7,183 nucleotides of DNA from Pseudomonadota bacterium (GTDB taxonomy: Bacteria; Bdellovibrionota; Bdellovibrionia; Bdellovibrionales; JAEYZS01), in contig JAEYZS010000283.1 in the NCBI GenBank assembly GCA_023427925.1, forward strand, positions 1 to 7,183, written 5' to 3'. The notes beneath the pieces are model-generated. The model searched no databases, was not told the origin of the DNA, and saw only the letters and a list, made by a program, of their open reading frames with translations. Positions 5,619 through 7,183 of the stretch are shown here, piece after piece. Every line of letters starts with the position of its first letter. The first letter of the stretch is position 1. The translations under genes were made by a program, and so were the position numbers.

Positions 5619-6659
5619 AAAAACATCTTTAAAAAGTCCAGCTTAAGCGCTTTGACCTGCGGTATTTTATCGCTGTTTACCGTATTGCACGCAAATTCTG
5701 TAGAAACAAAACAACCTGTTTTAGAGAAGCTTGTCCCAAGCAGTTTGATCAGCTTAGGAAAAGGTCCATTTTATTCCAATCATATTTTTGTGGTCGATAA
5801 AGCTGACAGATCCCTCATCGTATGGGAACAAAACGAAAAGGGTTACTTTAAAGTAAAGTCTTTTAACGCCGATTTTGGAAAAATGACTGGAGACAAGATC
5901 GCAGAGGGTGACCACAGAACACCCGAGGGAATTTACTTCTTCCCTCAATACCTTGAAAATACCAGACTTAACTTCCAAGAATATGGCGTACATCCCGTAA
6001 GAGCTTTCACAATGAACTACCCGAACCTCTTTGATCGCAGAGAAGGTAAGACTGGTTCTGGGATTTGGTTACACACGCTTCCAGACGACACTCCCCTCAC
6101 TCGTGGATCTCGTGGATGCGTAGTCATCAGAAATAATGATTTTGATGAGGCTATGAGCCTAATTAAGACAAACAATACTCCGATCATGGTTCATGACGAA
6201 GTGAAGTATGTTTCTCCAAAAGAAATCGAAGTCAAAAGAGCTTTAATGGTTGCATGGCTTAAGCGCTGGCTTGAGGCTTGGCAATCAAAGAACCTCGATA
6301 ATTATATGAGTTTCTTCCACCCAGACTTCCGCTCTAAGCGCATGAACTGGAAACAGTGGAAGAGGTATAAATCAGGACTCGCTACAACTTACGGTGAAAT
6401 TAGCATTACGATTTCAGAACCAAGAATCATTCATTATAAAGACAAGTGGATTGTGCAATTTATCCAAAAATACAAATCCGATAAGTACGAAGATTTTGGC
6501 CACAAGACTCTTTACATTCGCGGAACAACGATTGACGATTTAAAGATAATTGCAGAAGAGTTTGACCTGACTCGATCTTCGATTGCAATTGCTCAGTATG
6601 ACGCTGCAAACTTTGGTTGCTGCACAAACGACAGAGCTGTCACAACAACTAAAAACTAA
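5616..6659 (+). CDS. Periplasmic YkuD-fold peptidoglycan enzyme (L,D-transpeptidase or L,D-carboxypeptidase) with NTF2-like C-terminal domain
   Basis: The protein has 347 residues. Residues 1-26 are a Sec signal peptide (MKNIFKKS, hydrophobic core, cleavage after VLHA). The YkuD domain spans about 55-197: IFVVDKADRSLIVWE opens it, the substrate-loop motif GDHRTPEGIY is at 98-107, and the active site is His153 with SRGC at 165-168 (Cys168 nucleophile). From about 208 to 317 is an NTF2/SnoaL-like domain (WLKRWLEAWQSKNLDNYMSF, DKWIVQFIQKY, FGHKTLYI). This YkuD plus NTF2 layout is that of Helicobacter Csd6 and Bdellovibrio Bd1075, which are L,D-carboxypeptidases that trim stem tetrapeptides and set cell shape. 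So carboxypeptidase activity is at least as likely as cross-linking; sequence alone does not decide. An additional tail after 320 contains a Cys-Cys pair (335-336). It is divergent from the fliL-like gene and ends at a bidirectional terminator. Confidence 0.9.
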   Translation: MKNIFKKSSLSALTCGILSLFTVLHANSVETKQPVLEKLVPSSLISLGKGPFYSNHIFVVDKADRSLIVWEQNEKGYFKVKSFNADFGKMTGDKIAEGDHRTPEGIYFFPQYLENTRLNFQEYGVHPVRAFTMNYPNLFDRREGKTGSGIWLHTLPDDTPLTRGSRGCVVIRNNDFDEAMSLIKTNNTPIMVHDEVKYVSPKEIEVKRALMVAWLKRWLEAWQSKNLDNYMSFFHPDFRSKRMNWKQWKRYKSGLATTYGEISITISEPRIIHYKDKWIVQFIQKYKSDKYEDFGHKTLYIRGTTIDDLKIIAEEFDLTRSSIAIAQYDAANFGCCTNDRAVTTTKN

Positions 6660-6680
6660 AAACATAACTCTTAAAATAAA

Positions 6681-6706
6681 AAAGAGAGGCAAAACCTCTC
6701 TTTATA
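6681..6706. terminator. Bidirectional intrinsic terminator between convergent genes
   Basis: A perfect 9-bp stem, AAAGAGAGG (6681-6689) with CCTCTCTTT (6695-6703), encloses a CAAAA loop. On the plus strand TTTATATTT follows; on the minus strand TTTTTTATTTT. It can end both the YkuD-fold gene and the small gene at 6737-6925. Confidence 0.9.
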
Positions 6707-6736
6707 TTTGTCATCGGCTTTAAAAAAAATCGCAGC

Positions 6737-6925
6737 TTAGTGTTGGCGACCTTCTTGAGACTCATCCATTTCAAACAAGTTCATTTTTTCTGAATTGTTA
6801 GACACATCTTCAAGCTCGTTAAGATGTTTTTCGAGATCATTCTGAGTTATTTCCCCGTATTTAATAAGATTTTCAGTTAAACGCTTGTCGAACTTTAACT
6901 TTTTCATTGCATCACTTAAACTCAT
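6737..6925 (-). CDS. Small charged soluble protein of unknown function (62 aa)
   Basis: I place the start at ATG 6925 (MSLSDAMKKLKFDKR) with AAGAGGT at 6930-6936, rather than at the in-frame GTG two codons upstream, which overlaps that ribosome-binding site. No signal peptide or membrane segment is present. The first 40 residues look helical and amphipathic (DAMKKLKF, then LTENLIKYGEITQNDLEKHLNEL), followed by a low-complexity acidic and polar tail (DVSNNSEKMNLFEMDESQEG). The pattern of a basic helical head and acidic tail suggests a small adaptor or regulator, but I recognise no family. It has its own promoter and shares a terminator with the convergent YkuD-fold gene. Confidence 0.75.
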   Translation of the reverse strand: MSLSDAMKKLKFDKRLTENLIKYGEITQNDLEKHLNELEDVSNNSEKMNLFEMDESQEGRQH

Positions 6926-6950
6926 ATTCACCTCTTTAATAAGACCCTAA

Positions 6951-6979
6951 TTAATAAGCAAAATGTCATAGGAATTCAA
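6951..6979 (-). promoter_or_regulatory. Sigma-70-type promoter of the 62-aa protein gene
   Basis: On the minus strand TTGAAT (6979-6974), 17 bases, TATTAA (6956-6951) matches four of six bases in each box at ideal spacing. Transcription would start near 6944, leaving a leader of about 19 bases with the whole ribosome-binding site. Confidence 0.5.
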
Positions 6980-6987
6980 GCTTTTTT

Positions 6988-7033
6988 AAGCCCCAGAAGA
7001 CCACGATAAGCCCTTATTTTCGCATAAAAGCCC
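6988..7033 (+). repeat. Three AAGCCC direct repeats at exact 20-bp spacing
   Basis: AAGCCC begins at 6988, 7008 and 7028. The 20-base period is about two turns of DNA, so all three would face the same side. They lie directly upstream of the promoter of the 62-aa gene, where an activator or repressor could bind. Only six bases are conserved per unit, so chance is possible. The sequence between 7034 and 7070 shows nothing else. Confidence 0.45.
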
Positions 7034-7070
7034 AATCCCTGGCCTGTTTGCCTAGCCATAACTCTAAAGC

Positions 7071-7183
7071 TTAATTCCAGTATTTGGGTTTGTCGTTGTT
7101 TACTATTAGCTTCAAATTCGACCGCTTTTTCCCACCAGCTCCACCGCTGCCGCCGTCTCTTTTGCGCTTTTCACGGTTTGCCC
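7071..7183 (-). CDS. Probable C-terminal tail of a gene cut by the right edge
   Basis: One minus-strand frame is open from the right edge to TAA at 7071-7073 and encodes 36 residues. These are a basic stretch (ANREKRKRD), a glycine linker (GGSGGAGG), then KKRSNLKLIVNNDKPKYWN. The composition is typical of a flexible, positively charged C-terminus. A second frame is also open to the edge and stops at 7112-7114 (GQTVKSAKETAAAVELVGKS...), and I cannot exclude it. No family can be named. Confidence 0.4.
   Translation of the reverse strand, partial: ANREKRKRDGGSGGAGGKKRSNLKLIVNNDKPKYWN

Noticed and set aside
5754..5993. Minus-strand ORF inside the YkuD-fold gene
   Set aside because: Shadow of the catalytic domain coding sequence.

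Overview
The window is AT-rich and looks like chromosomal DNA from a predatory delta-like bacterium of the Bdellovibrionota (Bdellovibrio, Bacteriovorax or Peredibacter type). The evidence is a TIGR02147/DUF4423 regulator, a YkuD enzyme fused to an NTF2-like domain (as in Bdellovibrio Bd1075 and Helicobacter Csd6), an orphan fliL gene, and several secreted or lipidated proteins of unknown role. There are no IS elements, CRISPR arrays, tRNAs or rRNAs. The genus assignment is inference.

Layout. (1) 1-904, minus: N-terminal two thirds of a secreted M16 zinc peptidase, cut by the left edge. (2) 905-1434: a long non-coding gap. It contains a near-perfect sigma-54 promoter (1221-1236) followed about 80 bases later by a strong intrinsic terminator (1283-1322) with no ORF between them. 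This reads as a gene for a roughly 75-nt small RNA with three C-rich unpaired segments, one of which (1294-1306) resembles the anti-Shine-Dalgarno tail of 16S rRNA. Clustered dyads lie at sigma-54 enhancer distance upstream. (3) 1435-3933, minus: a probable operon of a 43-aa membrane microprotein, a glycine-linker lipoprotein of unknown function and a secreted trypsin-like serine protease. (4) 4103-4906, plus: a TIGR02147-family regulator, divergent from that operon across an intergenic region with AT-rich dyads, and a natural candidate to control it. (5) 4940-5401, minus: a FliL-family flagellar protein with a sigma-28-like promoter and a terminator that overlaps its stop codon. (6) 5616-6659, plus: a periplasmic L,D-transpeptidase/L,D-carboxypeptidase-fold protein with an NTF2-like C-terminal domain. 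(7) 6737-6925, minus: a small conserved-looking soluble protein sharing a bidirectional terminator with (6). (8) 7071-7183, minus: the probable C-terminal tail of a gene cut by the right edge.

The common theme is the cell envelope: proteolysis, peptidoglycan editing, motility and lipoproteins. The most novel element is the putative sigma-54-driven C-rich small RNA. The second is the microprotein-lipoprotein-protease cluster facing a TIGR02147 regulator.
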